Shown here piece after piece: positions 23,764 through 33,800 of a DNA stretch of 64,000 nt; within the stretch, counting starts at the first letter, position 1; each line of letters begins with the position of its first letter. The position numbers and the translations under genes were made by a program. Source of the DNA: Myxococcaceae bacterium JPH2 (GTDB lineage Bacteria > Myxococcota > Myxococcia > Myxococcales > Myxococcaceae). The notes under the pieces are model-generated. The model saw only the letters and a list, made by a program, of their open reading frames with translations, did no database searches and was not told the DNA's origin. The stretch is from positions 82,655 to 146,654 of the forward strand of contig JAEMGR010000036.1 of assembly GCA_016458225.1 (NCBI GenBank), in the 5' to 3' direction.

Positions 23764-26546
23764 GTCGCGGACGCGGCGCTGTCCACCGCGCGCGCCGCAT
23801 CGGGCCGACGCGGCAGGCAGACCGTGAAGCGCGACCCCTCGCCGGGGCGACTCGAGACGTGGATGGTGCCGCCGTGGGCCTGCACGATGCTCTGGGTGAT
23901 GAAGAGCCCCAGTCCCAGGCCGCCATAGTGCCGAGGCGAGACGGCGCGCTCGAAGCGGCTGAAGATGCGGGTCGCGTCCGCCTCCGAGATGCCGATGCCC
24001 TGGTCCTCGACGGTGAGCAAGGCGAGGTCACCGGGGGCCGAATGCACGGTCACCTGCACGGGCTTGCCGCGCGCGTACTTGAAGGCGTTCGACAGGAGGT
24101 TGGCCAGGACCTGCTCCAATCTCAGCCGGTCATACAGGCCCGTCACGGGCGCGTCGGCGTGGAGCCGCAGCTCGCAGCCGGCGCGGTGGGCCTCCACCTG
24201 GAACTGCTCCACCACCTCGGCCGCGAGTTCGGAGAGGTCCAGCAGCTCCAGGTCGAAGTGGAGCTTGCCCGCGGTGATGCGGGACACGTCGAGCAGCCCG
24301 TCAATCAGCTTGTCGAGCCGGTGCATCTGCTTCACCGCCACGTCCACCCGGCGCGTCAGCTCCAGGTCCTGCCGCGCGCGGCCCATGCGCTGAATCGTCT
24401 GGAGCTGGAGGTGCAGCGTGGTGACGGGCGTGCGCAGCTCGTGCGAGGCGATGGAGAGGAACTCATCGCGCGAGTCGATGGCGACGCGGGCGCGTTGATA
24501 CAGCCGCGCGTTGTCGATGGCCATCGACGTGCGGTGGGCGAGCTGCTCCGCGAGCTGGAGGTCCGCGGGCCCATAGGTACGCCCCGCGCCCGAGGCGAAG
24601 GTGATGGCGCCGAGAATGCGGCCCCGTGCGCGCAGCGGCACGGCGATGGCGGTGCGGGTGCCCAGCTCACGGAGGAGGTCAGCGTGGTGGGCATCCGCCG
24701 CGACGGCCGTCAGCCGCTCATCGGTGATGGCGGGGAAGAGTTCCGAGACGCCCGTGCGGAGCACGCGGGCCGCGGGAGGATGGGAGTCTCGCCGCGCGGG
24801 ATAGCGGTCCTGGAGCTCCTGGAGCAGCGCCTGCTTCGATGGGTCCGCGTGCGCGAGCGCGATGCGCCTCGGCGTGCCGGACTCCTCCAACACATCCACC
24901 ACGCACCAGTCCGCCATCTGCGGGATGCCCAGGTGCGCGACGCGCGACAGCGTCGTCTCATAGTCGAGCGACTCCGCCAGCGTCTTGCTCGCCTCATCGA
25001 GGAGTCGCTGCGACTGCTCGGCGCGGCGCAGCTCCTCGTACAGCCTTCCGTTGTCCACGGCGTAGGCGGAGCGCCGCGCCAGCTCCTCGGCCAGCAGCAG
25101 CTCCGCGCGCGAGTACGGATACGCGGGCGCGTTCCGCAGCAAGGTGAGCGTCCCCAGCACGCGACCGCGGGCGAGCAAGGGCGCCATCATCACCGAGAAC
25201 GGAGCGAGGGACTCCCGCTGGGCCGCGGGCACGGCGGCGCGCGGCCCGAGTCGGCGCAGGAGCCGGCCCAGGTGTCGGATGCGTCGGGCCTTGCCGGTCC
25301 GCAGCACCTGGAGCAGCGCGAGCGGTGGAGCGAGTTCCGGAGTGGGGCCGCTCAGGGAACGGCACAAGTCGAAGTCCACCGCGCCGCGCGCCTGCTCGCA
25401 CGCGGCGAGCCGCAATCCGCCCTCGTGTTCCAGGTGGAGGATGCAGGCATCCGCGAGGAGTGGCACCACGCGATGCGCGACCGCCGCGAGCGCCGCGGAG
25501 ACATCGAGCGAGGACACGAGCGCGGAACTCACCTCGGACAGCAGACGCTGGCGTTGCTCGGAGGCGCTCGCCTCCACGAGCAGGCCGCGCTGATGCTCGG
25601 CCCACTTCTGCTCGGTCAGGTCGCGGCTCACTTCGGCGAAGCCGCGCAGGCGGCCGTCAGGGGAGCGCAGTGAGGTGAGCACGACGTTCGCCCAGAAGCG
25701 CGAGCCGTCCTTGCGAACGCGCCAGCCCTCGATCTCCACGCGGCCCGCCTCGGATGCGCCCAGGAGCTGCAGCTGCGGCCAGCCGCGCTCCACGCTCTCC
25801 TTCGTCTGGAAGTCGGTGAAGTGCTTGGTCAGCGCCTCCGAGGCTCCGTAGCCGGTGATGCGCTCGGCGCCCGCGTTCCAGCTCACCACCCGCCCATCCG
25901 GATCCAACATCACGAGCGCGTAGTCCTTCACGCCATCGACGAGCAGGCGGAAGCGCTCCTCGCTCTGTCGCAGGGAGTCCTCGGCTCGGTGCCGCTCGGT
26001 GGACTCCAGCGCCATGGACACCACGTGGCCGATGGAGCGGGCCAGGGCCTGCTCCTCCAAGGTCCAGAGGCGGTGCGTTCCTCGGTGCTCGTGACAGACG
26101 ACGCCGCCCAGGCGGCCCTGGACCCAGACCGGGACGTCCATCATCGACGAGATGCCGAGCGGCTGGAGGTAGCTGTCGGTGAACTCCCGCGTGCGCGGAT
26201 CCGCCTGGGCGTCCGAGGTCGCGATGAACGGGGTCCGCGCGAGCGCCTCGAAGTAGTGGGGGTATTCGCTCGCCAGCAAGCGGATGCCGGGCTCGGATGC
26301 GCCCTGTCCGCGCGCGTACAGGAGGCGGCAGAGGAGCGCGCGGGAGTCCTGCTCGAAGGTCCAGTAGCTCACCCGGTCGACGCTCAGCAGCTCCGCGTCG
26401 CTCTGGAGAATCTGGCGGAGGCTGGCCTCGAAGTCCGAGGTCCGCGCGGCGGCCAGCTCGAGCAGGACGGACTGCTCCAAGAGGACGGCCTGGCGGTGGA
26501 GCATTCGCTCCCGCTCGTCCGGGAGGGCCTGGCTTTCCTCGTCCAT
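23742..26546 (-). CDS. Soluble hybrid-sensor histidine kinase (GAF-PAS-GAF-GAF-HisKA-HATPase)
   Basis: A 934-aa sensor kinase with no transmembrane segment. Approximate layout: GAF 1 at residues 30-185, PAS/PAC at 200-315 (SEERFRLLVDGVKDYAL, then DLTEQK), GAF 2 at 345-500, GAF 3 at 525-680, and HisKA with the phospho-accepting His near 700 (SIASHELRTPVTTL). HATPase_c follows with N-box LANLLSNAFKYA, VEDQGIGIS and GLGLGLFITQSIVQAHGG. ATG 26546 is preceded by GGAGG. There is no receiver domain and no response regulator next to it, so it is an orphan kinase as often seen in myxobacteria. Signal and partner are unknown. It converges on and overlaps the cyclase gene. Confidence 0.9.
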   Translation of the reverse strand: MDEESQALPDERERMLHRQAVLLEQSVLLELAAARTSDFEASLRQILQSDAELLSVDRVSYWTFEQDSRALLCRLLYARGQGASEPGIRLLASEYPHYFEALARTPFIATSDAQADPRTREFTDSYLQPLGISSMMDVPVWVQGRLGGVVCHEHRGTHRLWTLEEQALARSIGHVVSMALESTERHRAEDSLRQSEERFRLLVDGVKDYALVMLDPDGRVVSWNAGAERITGYGASEALTKHFTDFQTKESVERGWPQLQLLGASEAGRVEIEGWRVRKDGSRFWANVVLTSLRSPDGRLRGFAEVSRDLTEQKWAEHQRGLLVEASASEQRQRLLSEVSSALVSSLDVSAALAAVAHRVVPLLADACILHLEHEGGLRLAACEQARGAVDFDLCRSLSGPTPELAPPLALLQVLRTGKARRIRHLGRLLRRLGPRAAVPAAQRESLAPFSVMMAPLLARGRVLGTLTLLRNAPAYPYSRAELLLAEELARRSAYAVDNGRLYEELRRAEQSQRLLDEASKTLAESLDYETTLSRVAHLGIPQMADWCVVDVLEESGTPRRIALAHADPSKQALLQELQDRYPARRDSHPPAARVLRTGVSELFPAITDERLTAVAADAHHADLLRELGTRTAIAVPLRARGRILGAITFASGAGRTYGPADLQLAEQLAHRTSMAIDNARLYQRARVAIDSRDEFLSIASHELRTPVTTLHLQLQTIQRMGRARQDLELTRRVDVAVKQMHRLDKLIDGLLDVSRITAGKLHFDLELLDLSELAAEVVEQFQVEAHRAGCELRLHADAPVTGLYDRLRLEQVLANLLSNAFKYARGKPVQVTVHSAPGDLALLTVEDQGIGISEADATRIFSRFERAVSPRHYGGLGLGLFITQSIVQAHGGTIHVSSRPGEGSRFTVCLPRRPDAARAVDSAASATQEAAPP

Positions 26547-26733
26547 TCCGCCTCCGCGCGGGCCCTCACCGGAGACTGCCGAGGGCTCCTTCCCACAATG
26601 TAGGGGCTGTGCGCGGCGGCGTGCCCCGGGGCAGGCGGGGCCTCGGGCAGGGGAAACGGCGCGGGGCCCGCTCGCTCGCGCGTCTGGGCGCGAAGTCCGA
26701 GCGAGCCCCGTGGCTCACGACTTCGTCAATGTC

Positions 26734-27183
26734 TCAGTGGTGGCCGTGGTGATTGCGCTCCCACCGCTCCCGCTCCAGCTGGGCCAGGCGCTCTCGCTCC
26801 CGACGGTCCCGCTCGGCCCTCTCGCGGCGCTCCTGCTCGCGGCGCTCGTATTCGCGACGCTCGCGCTCCCGGCGCTCGTACTCGCGGCGGGCGAGGCGCT
26901 CGCGCTCCTGCTCGGCCCGCTCTCGCTCCATCCGCTCGCGGCGCTCGCGGTCGGCCCGCTCTCGCTCCATCCGCTCGCGGCGGTCGCGATCGGCGCGCTC
27001 CCGGGCGAGGCGCTCGCGCTCGGCCCGCTCGTGGTCCCCCCGGGCGATGCGCTCGCGCTCCAGGCGGGCGTTCGTGTCGCGGGTGCCGATGGCGGAGGCA
27101 TCATGAACGCCCGGCTGCGCGAAGACCGGAGTGCTGGCTGCGAGGGCGAAGACCACCGAGACCCGCTTCATCCATCCGTTCAT
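26734..27183 (-). CDS. Secreted Arg/Glu-rich repetitive helical protein
   Basis: A 149-aa protein starting at ATG 27183 with AGGAGG upstream. A signal peptide (MKRVSVVFALAASTPVFAQ) is followed by a short linker and ~100 residues made almost wholly of Arg, Glu, Asp and Ala in i/i+4 patterns (ERERLARREYERRERERR). Such a sequence should form a long charged single alpha-helix. It ends in NHHGHH, which could bind metal. Residues near the middle contain a 13-residue tandem repeat that is also a 39-bp DNA repeat. No family or function is recognised; a periplasmic spacer or surface-binding protein is conceivable. Confidence 0.65.
   Translation of the reverse strand: MNGWMKRVSVVFALAASTPVFAQPGVHDASAIGTRDTNARLERERIARGDHERAERERLARERADRDRRERMERERADRERRERMERERAEQERERLARREYERRERERREYERREQERRERAERDRRERERLAQLERERWERNHHGHH
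26914..26991 (-). repeat. Two tandem 39-bp copies inside the Arg/Glu-rich gene
   Basis: Copies at 26914-26952 and 26953-26991 differ at only a few positions and encode two rounds of a 13-residue unit (ERADRxRRERMER). The period is a multiple of three, so copy-number change would keep the frame. Confidence 0.7.
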
Positions 27184-27422
27184 GACTGCCTCCTGCTGAA
27201 CCGCGTCGTGTTGCGTCTTGGGCATTCTGACGCGGCAGGGCGGAGGAGATTCAACTCCCTCGGGTGGGGGGGCCGATTCCGGGTTTCCGGGGGACTGGCC
27301 CGGGTGCCTGCCTGGGCCGCCTGCGACGGCGCGGGCGCCGCTCGACGGGACGCCCGACGGTTGTCCCCGAGGCGGCCGGCTCTCCACCTTGATGGGAAGA
27401 AAACACTTCAGGAGCCGCACTC

Positions 27423-27968
27423 ATGAAGCCTTCCCTGCTCCCCGCGCTCGCAGTCCTCGCCTTGTCCGCCTGTGCTCACCAAACCCCCTCGGAGCGGGCA
27501 AGAGGCCATGCGAACGCCGAGGCGGAAGCCAAGGCCGGCCAGGGCACTCCTCCCCCGGACACCGCGTCCGCGCAGGGCGTGGCGAACGGAGAGGGCTCCA
27601 GCGAGGAGACGTCCTGGGACCCCGTGGAGGAGCCGCGCACGCAGTCCATGCTGCGCGCCCACGGCCTCAACTTCTACGAGGGCTACGGCGAGTACTACGA
27701 CACGGGCGGAGCCACGCAGCGTGAGGGCAACGCGCGCCTGAGTTCGCGCGGCGCGGTGATTCAAGAGGGCTGCATGGAGGTCGGTACCGGCGGCGCCGGA
27801 GCCGTGCAGGGCGCCGCGAGCGGGCTGCCCTCGCCTCGCAACTATGGCGCCCGCTTCGACCCGTCGCCCCAGGTGTGGAAGGCGAACAAGGGCATCGGGA
27901 CCAGCCCCGCGGTGCCGAGCACCGGCACGCCGCCCGAGGAGGGCAGCGGTGGTGCTTCCGGCCGCTAG
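27423..27968 (+). CDS. Hypothetical lipoprotein
   Basis: A 181-aa predicted lipoprotein with signal MKPSLLPALAVLALSAC (lipobox LSAC, Cys17) and AGGAG before ATG 27423. The mature part is low complexity and hydrophilic: Glu/Ala/Gly-rich to residue ~70, a more ordered core with RAHGLNFYEGYGEYYDTGGATQ, and Gly/Pro-rich tail ending GGASGR. One Cys (QEGCMEVG) lies in the core. I do not recognise a family. It is divergent from the Arg/Glu-rich gene (239-base gap with no clear feature apart from a weak leftward TTGAAT-N19-CAGAAT) and converges on pabC with 6 bases between stops. Confidence 0.7.
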   Translation: MKPSLLPALAVLALSACAHQTPSERARGHANAEAEAKAGQGTPPPDTASAQGVANGEGSSEETSWDPVEEPRTQSMLRAHGLNFYEGYGEYYDTGGATQREGNARLSSRGAVIQEGCMEVGTGGAGAVQGAASGLPSPRNYGARFDPSPQVWKANKGIGTSPAVPSTGTPPEEGSGGASGR

Positions 27969-27974
27969 TGTTCG

Positions 27975-28799
27975 TCAGGGTTCGCGACTCGCCTGGGCCG
28001 AGATGAGCGCCCGGGCGTGAGCGGCCAGCGAGGCGCTCTCTGGCAGCGCGCGGTCCATCAGTCGCGAGATGCCCACGGCCAGTGCCACGGCGTTGGTGAA
28101 GAAGGCCGCGCGCACCTCCGCGAGCCGCGCGAGTGGAACGGCATCCTCTCGCACGGGCAGCCCCGCCACGTGGCCCGCGTCGAGCAGCACGGCTCGGGCG
28201 ACGCCGGGCAGGCACGGCGCGTCGAGCGGGGGCGTGATGAGCGCGCCATCCAGGTGGAAGAAGAGGTTCGCGGTGGGCAGCTCGCAGACCTGGGCTGCCT
28301 CATTGCACAGCAGCGGCAGTCGGGGCAGGTGCGCGTACTGCCGGAAGTACGCGAGGCCCTTGTGGTTCACGGACACATCCCCGCGCCGGTACGCGCCGGG
28401 CTCGACCGCATCCACCGCGCGCCCCTCACGCTGGAGTGCCGCGAAGTCCGCCGCGTGCGGGCGGAAGGTGAGCAGCGCGTGGCCATCGCTCACCGCCAGC
28501 TTGCCCACGCCATCGAATCGCGCGCTGAGCGCGGTGTCCGCGTCCAGGCAGCGCCGCACGACTTCGCGCACGGTGCTGGGTTCGAGTTGCTCGGCAGGTG
28601 GCGCGTGCACCGCGCGGGGATGGGCCGCGAGGCTCGTCTTCACGCGGTCCAGGTGGCGCGTGAGGAACAGCGGCGCACCGGCCTCGATGCGGAAGGTGGT
28701 GAAGAAGCCCGCGCCGAAGAAGTAGCCCTGAGAGAAGTCCTGGAGGCGCAGGTCCTCCCAGCGGTGGAGTTGGCCGTTGACGGCGACGGTGGAGACCAT
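27975..28799 (-). CDS. pabC: Aminodeoxychorismate lyase (class IV PLP enzyme)
   Basis: A 274-aa fold-type IV PLP enzyme that would release pyruvate from 4-amino-4-deoxychorismate to give p-aminobenzoate for folate. The PLP Lys is in VSVNHKGLAYFRQY, the substrate-side motif is CELPTANLFFHLDG, and FTTFRIEAG lies near the N terminus as in this family. ATG 28799 lies 8 bases beyond the pabA stop. Branched-chain or D-amino acid aminotransferase is the alternative within this fold; the operon with pabB and pabA favours PabC. Confidence 0.82.
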   Translation of the reverse strand: MVSTVAVNGQLHRWEDLRLQDFSQGYFFGAGFFTTFRIEAGAPLFLTRHLDRVKTSLAAHPRAVHAPPAEQLEPSTVREVVRRCLDADTALSARFDGVGKLAVSDGHALLTFRPHAADFAALQREGRAVDAVEPGAYRRGDVSVNHKGLAYFRQYAHLPRLPLLCNEAAQVCELPTANLFFHLDGALITPPLDAPCLPGVARAVLLDAGHVAGLPVREDAVPLARLAEVRAAFFTNAVALAVGISRLMDRALPESASLAAHARALISAQASREP

Positions 28800-28807
28800 G
28801 GCGCGTG

Positions 28808-29392
28808 TCACTTCGGGCGGCGTCCGCGCCCCGGCTCCAGGAAGTTGGCCAGGAGCCGAGGGCCCTCGGGCGTGAGGAAGGACTCGGGATGGAACTGCAC
28901 GCCCTCCACGCGAGGCAGCTCGCGGTGTCGCAATCCCATGATGAGGTCTCCCTGCCAGGCGGTGACCTCCAGGCAGTCGGGCAGCGAGGCTCGCTCCACC
29001 ACCAGCGAGTGGTAGCGCGCGGCGCGGAAGGGGACGGGGAGTCCTTCGAAGACGCCCTGGCTCGCGTGCTCGACCGCGGCCGTCTTCCCGTGCACGGGCA
29101 CGGGGGCGCGCACCACCTTCGCGCCGAACACCTGCCCCAGGCACTGGTGGCCCAGGCAGACGCCGAGCAACGGGATGCGTCCGGCGAAGGCTCGGATGAG
29201 CGCGAGCGACACCCCGGCCTCATTCGGTGTGCACGGCCCGGGCGAGAGGACGAGGTGACTGGGCCGCAGTGCCTCCACGTCCGCGACCGTGAGCGCGTCG
29301 TTGCGCTTCACCAGAACCTCCGCGCCCAGCGCGCCGAAGGCCTGCACGAGGTTGAAGGTGAACGAGTCGAAGTTGTCGACGAGGAGAATCAC
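28808..29392 (-). CDS. pabA: Glutamine amidotransferase subunit of aminodeoxychorismate/anthranilate synthase
   Basis: A 194-aa class I glutamine amidotransferase that passes ammonia to the chorismate-binding subunit. It begins [17 protein letters not shown], has the [12 protein letters not shown] oxyanion loop, the nucleophile elbow [11 protein letters not shown] with the catalytic Cys, and the His-Glu pair in [13 protein letters not shown] 29392 overlaps the pabB stop as GTGA (29389-29392), so expression is coupled. The protein could serve both PABA and tryptophan synthesis, as amphibolic PabA/TrpG proteins do. Confidence 0.88.
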   Translation of the reverse strand: MILLVDNFDSFTFNLVQAFGALGAEVLVKRNDALTVADVEALRPSHLVLSPGPCTPNEAGVSLALIRAFAGRIPLLGVCLGHQCLGQVFGAKVVRAPVPVHGKTAAVEHASQGVFEGLPVPFRAARYHSLVVERASLPDCLEVTAWQGDLIMGLRHRELPRVEGVQFHPESFLTPEGPRLLANFLEPGRGRRPK

Positions 29393-30843
29393 CGCGCCCC
29401 TCCACACGCCGCCAACGCGAGGAGCTGCGAGCGGGCCTTGTTGAGCGTCTCCTTGTATTCCTGGCGGGGCTCGGAGTCGTGGACGATGCCGCCGCCCACC
29501 TGCGTGTACGCGCGGCCATCCTTCACCAGCAGGGTGCGGATGACGATGTTCAGGTCCATGCCCCCCGCGAAGCTGAAGTAGCCCAGCGAGCCCGTGTAGA
29601 GGCCGCGAGGCGTGGGCTCCAGCTCGGTGATGATCTGCATGGTGCGAATCTTCGGGACGCCCGTGATGGTGCCGCCAGGGAACAGCGCGCCCACCACGTC
29701 GAGTGGCTCCACGCCCGGCGCGAGCTGTCCCTTCACCTCGGATTCGATGTGCAGGACGTGGGCGTACTCGATGATCTCCATCAGCCGCGTCACCGCCACC
29801 GTGCCGTGCGCGCACACGCGGCCCAGGTCATTGCGCTCCAGGTCCACGAGCATGGCGTGCTCGGCCTGTTCCTTCTCGCTCGTGCGCAGCTCGTGGACGA
29901 AGCGCGCCTCTTCCTCGGGGGTGCCTCGGCGACGTGTGCCGGCGATGGGGCGCGTGGTGGCCCAGCCGTCCTCCACTCGCACCAGGCGCTCGGGGGACGC
30001 GCTCACCACGTGGTAGCCGTCGAACTCGAAGTAGCTGGCGAAGTGCACGGGACTGGTGGCGGAGAGGCAGTCGTAGAGCGCGAGCGGCTCGCCCGGGAAG
30101 TCCACCTCCAGCCGCTGCGAGAGGTTCACCTGATACGTGTCCCCCGCGAGGATGTACTCGCGCACGCGCTCCACCGCGCGCAGGTAGTCCGCTTGCGTGA
30201 AGTTGGAGCGCCACGCCACCGGCGGTGTGTTCGCGAGCGGCGGTGGTGGCGCGGAGGTGGGCTCGGCCTGTCGTGCGAGGTGCTCCAGCTCATCCAGCCG
30301 TCGCATGCAGTCGTCGTGGTCGTTGCCCGTGGCCACGGCGAGCACGGCGCCCTCGACATGGTCCACCACGAGGAACGTGTCCACGAAGTGCAGGGCGATG
30401 TCGGGGAGCCCCAGGTCGTCGCCCGGGTGTCGGGGCAGGCGCTCGAAGTAGTGGTTCGCCTCGTAGGAGAAGACGCCCACCGCGCCGCCGCAGAAGAGGG
30501 GCATGCCCGGCAGGCGCGGGGCGCTCCAGCGCCGCAGCAGCGCGCCCAGGACGTCCAACGGCGAGCCGGGTTGCTCGACGCCGTCGATGTGGCACCGCGC
30601 GCCCTTCGCGGTGAAGCGGAGGAAGGGCCGCGCGCCGAGGAACGAATAGCGCCCCTCCTCGCTGACGCGGGTGCTCTCCAGGAGGAAGCGCCCCTCGGTG
30701 GGCAGGGCTCGCAAGAGGTCCACGGGGCGCGCGACGACCGAGTCCAACCGGCGCACGAGGGGGACCTGCGAGTAGCCCTGACGCACGAGCGCTTCGAAGC
30801 GCTCGCGGTCCAGCGTGGGCACGGGGTGAGGCAGGGCATCCAT
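29389..30843 (-). CDS. pabB: Chorismate-binding subunit, aminodeoxychorismate synthase component I
   Basis: A 484-aa member of the chorismate-utilising family. Visible motifs: the N-terminal half with SYEANHYFE, then [59 protein letters not shown], and a C-terminal [15 protein letters not shown]. The first gene of a pabB-pabA-pabC operon, it should aminate chorismate at C4. The key position in PIxGT is Ala (PIAGT), as in anthranilate synthase TrpE; E. coli PabB has Lys there. Some PabB proteins are known to lack that Lys, so the operon context decides for PabB, but an anthranilate synthase role is not excluded. Confidence 0.78.
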   Translation of the reverse strand: MDALPHPVPTLDRERFEALVRQGYSQVPLVRRLDSVVARPVDLLRALPTEGRFLLESTRVSEEGRYSFLGARPFLRFTAKGARCHIDGVEQPGSPLDVLGALLRRWSAPRLPGMPLFCGGAVGVFSYEANHYFERLPRHPGDDLGLPDIALHFVDTFLVVDHVEGAVLAVATGNDHDDCMRRLDELEHLARQAEPTSAPPPPLANTPPVAWRSNFTQADYLRAVERVREYILAGDTYQVNLSQRLEVDFPGEPLALYDCLSATSPVHFASYFEFDGYHVVSASPERLVRVEDGWATTRPIAGTRRRGTPEEEARFVHELRTSEKEQAEHAMLVDLERNDLGRVCAHGTVAVTRLMEIIEYAHVLHIESEVKGQLAPGVEPLDVVGALFPGGTITGVPKIRTMQIITELEPTPRGLYTGSLGYFSFAGGMDLNIVIRTLLVKDGRAYTQVGGGIVHDSEPRQEYKETLNKARSQLLALAACGGAR

Positions 30844-30845
30844 GC

Positions 30846-30877
30846 GGGGGCGTGTCCTAGCAGGAACCCACGCCCGC
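30846..30877 (-). terminator. Weak hairpin after the dual-ATPase gene
   Basis: GGGCGTG (30848-30854) pairs with CACGCCC (30869-30875) around a 14-base loop, starting 6 bases beyond the ATPase stop on the minus strand and directly before the pabB start. There is no U-tract. It could end the upstream operon or form a pabB leader structure. Confidence 0.3.
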
Positions 30878-30881
30878 CGCG

Positions 30882-33800
30882 CTACTTGCCCTGTCGCTCC
30901 TGGGTCCGGCGAGCAAGCCGGAGGATTTCATCCTCGGGGAGTTGCTCGGTGCGCATGACGCTGCGGTCCGCCTTGAGGCGTCGCACCTGTCCGTCGCGCA
31001 GCAGGTGGAACTGTCCCTGCTTCTGAGGCGGGAGCGTCTGGGCCGCGTCCACCTTGGCCTCGGAGAACATGGGCCGAAGCTTCCCGATGGCGCGCTCCTC
31101 GCGCACGCAGCCCACGAACCAGGTGCGCACGTTCTCGCGGCACTTGTAGTCGAAGTCGCCGGGGCTCTGCGTCGCCAGGAGCACGCCCACGCCCGCCGAG
31201 CGAGCACGCCGCAGCAGGTTCTCCATGGGCGGCTTCGTGGCGGGGACGCCCACGGCCGGCAGATACAGGTCCGCCTCGTCGAAGAGGAGCGTGGCCTGCA
31301 GTCGCGGCGAGGGGTGCTGGCTCGCCCAGCGGTTCGCTTCCTGGAGCAGTTGGGAGACCCAGAAGAGGACGTTGGGGGTGTCGCCCAGGTACTTGGTGCT
31401 GACGATGCTCAGTCGCGTGCGCCCCGTGCTGGCACCTGGGCCTCTGCCCAGCAGCTCCTCCAGGTCCAGCTTCTCGCCGGTGCTCGACAGGAGCGCGCGC
31501 TTGTTCATGCGCAGCGTGGCGAGGTCCTGGCTGAGCTTGGGGAACAGCTTGAGGTCCAGGCCCTTGGCCTCCTCGACGAGCGTCGAGTCCATGGACTCGA
31601 CGAGGCCCTGGATCATCTCCAGCGTCAGCTCGCGCTGCGGCGCGCGCTGGGTCAGCAGGCGGATGGCCTGCGACAGGAGCGCGCGGGAGGCTCGGTCTTT
31701 GGGGCTGTTCTTGTACTCGAGCATGCTCGCGAGCGCGTCCGCGGCTTGTTGCAGGCCCTGCTCCTGTTCCTCGGGGGGGAGCTGCTCCAGGCCGCGCGGC
31801 ACCAGGGGCATGGCCAGCGGACGTCCATCCGAGCGGCCCGGGGTGTAGAGCGCCACGTCCACGCGCTCACGCAGCAGTCTGCGCCGCTCCTCGAGGAAGG
31901 GGACGTCCAGCTTCTCCCGCCACGCCTCGTCCTTCGCGTAGGAGGCGAGGTCGCCCTTGCGGTCCAACAGCAGCGCGGGGATGCCTTGCAGCAGGAGCTG
32001 CTCCACCACGCTGAGCGCCAGCGTCGTCTTGCCGCTGCCCGTGCCGCCCAGGAAGGCGCAGTGCCGCGTCAGGTCCTCGACCTCCATCGTGAGGGGCTCG
32101 GACAGGAGTCCCTCCGTGGCGCCCAACTGCAGCGGGCCCGTGACGAGGTCCGGCAGCGGGAGCTTCCCGTAGGGTGGACTGACGACCGGCGTGGAGTCGG
32201 GGTGCTGCTTGCGCGGCCCGGAGGGAGGGGACGTCAGAATGTCCCCCATGACGCCGAGATCCTCCGGGAACGAGATGTCGTCCGCATCCTTCGGAGACCG
32301 GGGCGTGGGGTCCGGGCGCTTCGTGTTCGGGGTGAGGCCGGGTGGCTTGCCGAACGCGCCGCGCGGGCCGTCGAAGATCTGCACGTCCGCGCGCTTCGTG
32401 GTCGGGACCTGCGCCTTGCCGGCGCGTGCCGAAGCGTGGGCGCCGGCCTGCACCGCGAGCCTCTCCAGTCCGAGCATGTCGCTGATGGACTTCAACCCGG
32501 TGATGGGCCGCGACTGGCGGCTCCACTCCAGGTAGGCCGGTTCGGGATGCGCTTGCCGGAAGGCTTGCAGGGCCACCAGCTCGCGCATGTCGCTGTCGGC
32601 GATGACCGCGCGCCGTCCGCCCCGGCTCAGCAGGAGCGAGGTCTGCTCCGCCACTTGGTTGCCCAGCGTCGAGGGGAAGTCCGTGGTGCGCACCAGGATG
32701 GGGACCTTGCCCACGGCGGCGCGCAGGGCTTCGGCCATCTGCTTCGACAGGTGCCCGCCTCGTGAAGACTTGTTGCACAGCGCGACGAACAGCTCGCGGC
32801 CCACGGGCTTCTCGGAGACGTCGATCGACTCGCCATCCCGCGCGCGCACGGCGAAGCGCGGCGTGCCGCCCAGCTCATGACCGCCCATCTCGATGGCCCA
32901 CGCGAGCAGCGCGGCGATGTCCGCGTTCTGATCCGGGACCTGCGCCCTGAAGTTGGCCTTGAAGTCCAACCACAGCTGCTCCAGCGGAGAGGGCGCGGTG
33001 GGGGGCGTGAGATGGGGGCTCGCGTCCACGCGAGCGGGGCGGGGCAGCGGGAAGGTCTCGGGCAGCCGGTCGTCCTGGATGGCGCGGTCCCGATAGCGGC
33101 GGCACTCGTTCAGCACGTCGCGGGCGCGCAGGCCGGCGAGCTTGTCGAAGCCCTGGGCGGGGAACGGGTACGTCGGATCCGTTGGCGCTGGCTGCACTTG
33201 CCGCTGCGCATACAGGGCGCTCAGCCGCCGCGCCGCGATGTCCCGCGCGGTGTCCGCGCTGACCAGAGGATCCAGCTCCACGGGCTCAGGGTCGTTCTCG
33301 ATGCGGTCGATCATCGCCCGGTTGAGCTGGGCGCGCATCTTGGTCCAGAAGTCGGTGAGGCAGCAGACGACCACGACCGCGGTGGGCACGCGCCCGGCCA
33401 GCGCGGCCAGCGAGTTCATCGCTCGGCGGCACGAGGGCTCCATCCGAGGGCTCTGCTCGAAGTCGCTGATGTCCTCCATCTGGTCCACGCAGATGATGAG
33501 CGCCTGGCCCAGCACGCCCATCAACAGCCCCAGGTGCTCCATCATGCGGCCTGGGTCGTCGTCCGCCGTGCGGGGCACCAGCTCGCCCAGCACCTTGCGG
33601 TCCGCTGGGGACAGGTCCTCGCAGCGCAACCACTGCAGCACGCGGTGATGGAAGCGCGCGTCGCGGCGCTGCAAGTAGAGCAGGGCGCGCAGGAGGCTGA
33701 CGTCCACCGCGCTGAAGTTCGGGTCGGCGTGCAGCTCATCCGCGACGGAGTGGACCACCCCGTGCAGCTCCTCCTCGTCGAGGATCTGCTCGGCGGGGAT

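Noticed and set aside
27184..27422. Promoter TTGAAT-N19-CAGAAT for the Arg/Glu-rich gene
   Set aside because: Spacing of 19 and two mismatches in the -10 make it too weak to list as a feature in such GC-rich DNA.
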